Below, one piece after another: positions 7,503 through 8,923 of a DNA stretch of 8,923 nucleotides (its first letter is position 1; each line of letters begins with the position of its first letter). Source of the DNA: Planctomycetota bacterium (GTDB lineage Bacteria > Planctomycetota > GCA-002687715 > DRQF01). The translations under genes and the position numbers were made by a program. Location of the stretch: NCBI GenBank assembly GCA_015485455.1, contig WFTN01000168.1:1-8923 (forward strand), read 5' to 3'. Under the pieces are notes generated by a model. The model searched no databases, had not been told where the DNA came from, and worked only from the letters and a program-made list of their open reading frames with translations.

Positions 7503-8923
7503 TCACTGGGTTAGCTTTTTCGGGATTTTGCCGTCGACGACCCAGGCAATCGATGTTCCCACCATGTCACGGACACTTCGCTCTTGAATCCCTAAGGCCA
7601 AGAAACGAACCACAGCCAAGAGCCCAACGCATTGGCCAAAATGACCTTCAAATTCTTCATACATCTCGATGGCAGCAGCTGTCGTTTTGATGACATGGGC
7701 TACCACGATGGGGCGGGTGAAATGGTCCTGGAGGCACAAGGCATGGAGAAGATTCTTGAACTCGACGAACCGTTCCCTGTTTTCCATCAGATAGCTGGCA
7801 ATGCCCTGTGCTCGGTCAGGGTCTTGTGCCAGTATGGCGGTTAGCAAGTCGTCGGCAGTTCCTGGCACTGTTTGAATCGGGTGGCGGGATTCCACATCGA
7901 TGTCCATCTTCTTGCCACTGTTGGTGAAAGCCACTCCATGGAGAAGGAAACGTAGAGAGTCTGAACTTGGATGCTTCTTCACCATTTGGTGAACTGCACA
8001 TGCTTGAGTCAAACGATGGGTGACCCAGACCCAGTTTTCAGCCAACTCAGGGTTTTTCTCTACTTGTGGGTCGAATCGCAGCATGCGGGTAGCACCAGCT
8101 GTCGCCAATGCCATGCTGATCTTCTCAACGCAGACTCCTAACTGAAGGGCATTTCTTAAAGCCAAGCAGGCTGTGTTGGGCTGTTCGTAGAGGATGACCT
8201 CGACGAAGGCTTCGCCATCGAAAGGGACCTTTTCATCTTGTCGATCAAAGAAGGTTTGCAACTGAGGTTCGAAGGCGTCCATGTGCTCACGATAGTGGGT
8301 CATATAGGGCAAGGTGTCTTCTCGGGTTGCCAATATGTAGCGATAGAGCAGGCTGCCGTAGATGTCCCGGGCCCAAGACTCGTCAACTTCATCGAGCAAT
8401 TCCTCTGCCTTTAGCAAGTAAATGAGGGGATGGCCGAATCCTGTGAAATGATCGGAGATGATGACTCTAAGCCAACGCTCGATTTCTTTTCTTTCGACGC
8501 CTGCATCGAAGGCTCCCAAGAGAAGGGCCTCTGCTTCTGCCGCTTCCTCCGATTCAGCCAAGGCTCGAATGGTTGTCAATGTGCCATGGGGTTTGGGGGC
8601 AGGACGACAGCGGGGCGGCATACGCCGGTTGGCTTCTCCGCACATATCGATGGCGCAGACGATGGCGAACATGGCCTTGGCACCCTGCAAGTTGGGTAGC
8701 CATCGCAAACAATCTGCGCTCACGGGGAGAGCGTGGGTGCTGCCATACTCTGCGTGCAAGGCATCGTAGTGGGCAATTTTCGCCAGCAGTTCCGCAGGAG
8801 GAAAACCCAACTCCAACAAGCGTATGCCGTCTCGAGCGGCCCTGCCGTTTTCGTGTTTGAAGAGTCCTTCTTCAAAGCTCGTCAACAAAGTGGGATAAAG
8901 GGTTTCGGGTGCTGGGTCGGAAA
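7503..8923 (-). CDS. Alpha-helical, His-rich protein of unknown function (5' end outside window)
   Basis: The frame is open from the window edge to TGA at 7503, at least 473 codons. The codons before the TTG at 8888 (SDPAPETLYPT) are also open, and no good ribosome site or ATG lies near, so the true start is probably beyond 8923. The protein has no obvious signal peptide or membrane segment in the visible part and looks almost entirely alpha-helical. Histidines cluster in conserved-looking patches: ISDHFTGFGHPLIYLLKAEE (around 8454-8397), VTHRLTQACAVHQMVKKH (around 8021-7971) and LQDHFTRPIVVAHVIKTTAA (around 7730-7677). These could bind a metal or haem. The patches are reminiscent of the helical C-terminal regions fused to Rieske [2Fe-2S] domains and of questin-oxidase-like proteins, but I cannot confirm this without the missing N terminus. 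It converges on the PP-loop gene with a 10-base gap and no terminator between them. Confidence 0.72.
   Translation of the reverse strand, partial: SDPAPETLYPTLLTSFEEGLFKHENGRAARDGIRLLELGFPPAELLAKIAHYDALHAEYGSTHALPVSADCLRWLPNLQGAKAMFAIVCAIDMCGEANRRMPPRCRPAPKPHGTLTTIRALAESEEAAEAEALLLGAFDAGVERKEIERWLRVIISDHFTGFGHPLIYLLKAEELLDEVDESWARDIYGSLLYRYILATREDTLPYMTHYREHMDAFEPQLQTFFDRQDEKVPFDGEAFVEVILYEQPNTACLALRNALQLGVCVEKISMALATAGATRMLRFDPQVEKNPELAENWVWVTHRLTQACAVHQMVKKHPSSDSLRFLLHGVAFTNSGKKMDIDVESRHPIQTVPGTADDLLTAILAQDPDRAQGIASYLMENRERFVEFKNLLHALCLQDHFTRPIVVAHVIKTTAAAIEMYEEFEGHFGQCVGLLAVVRFLALGIQERSVRDMVGTSIAWVVDGKIPKKLTQ

Overview
This looks like a chromosomal segment from a mid-GC, Gram-negative-type bacterium. 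The best guess is a member of the Planctomycetota or a close relative. The guess rests on a secreted protein with the 'gDtWYLnkkkA / GFVRHEKGWIDPE' type of repeats followed by a C-terminal peptidase-MA/DUF1570-like region, on several long secreted proteins of unknown role, and on loosely spaced genes with individual Shine-Dalgarno sites. No rRNA, tRNA, CRISPR, transposase, phage or plasmid gene was seen. The assignment is inference, not a sequence match.

Layout, left to right. (1) 1-919, minus strand: a membrane-anchored SPFH/Band 7 protein that runs off the left edge. (2) 920-1248: a gap with a clear Rho-independent terminator and a separate perfect 29-nt palindrome. (3) 1249-1587, minus: a small exported protein of unknown function. 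(4) 1748-3280, minus: a 510-residue exported protein whose C-terminal half resembles a gluzincin (peptidase MA-like) domain but has lost the zinc-binding HExxH. Its ribosome binding site lies inside a 13-bp hairpin in the 5' leader. (5) 3404-4975, minus: a 523-residue exported protein, possibly an alpha/alpha-toroid carbohydrate-active enzyme. (6) 4976-5289: a non-coding gap with one weak hairpin. (7) 5290-6663, minus: a PLP-dependent tryptophanase. (8) 6664-6814: a divergent intergenic region with nested inverted repeats. (9) 6815-7492, plus: a Dph6-type PP-loop ATP-binding enzyme. (10) 7503 to the right edge, minus: a largely alpha-helical, histidine-rich protein lacking its N terminus.

Five genes on the minus strand (tryptophanase, toroid-like protein, pseudo-peptidase, small exported protein, SPFH protein) point the same way, but gaps of 120-330 bases between them argue against one tight operon. 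The clear terminator after the small exported protein separates it from the SPFH gene. The tryptophanase and PP-loop genes diverge from a 151-bp region, so they could share regulation. Nothing in the sequence proves that the encoded proteins work together. No obvious new defence or mobile system is present. The most interesting points are the leader hairpin that covers a ribosome binding site, the apparently inactivated peptidase fold, the triplicated unit in the SPFH protein, and the unclear bacterial role of the Dph6-like enzyme.
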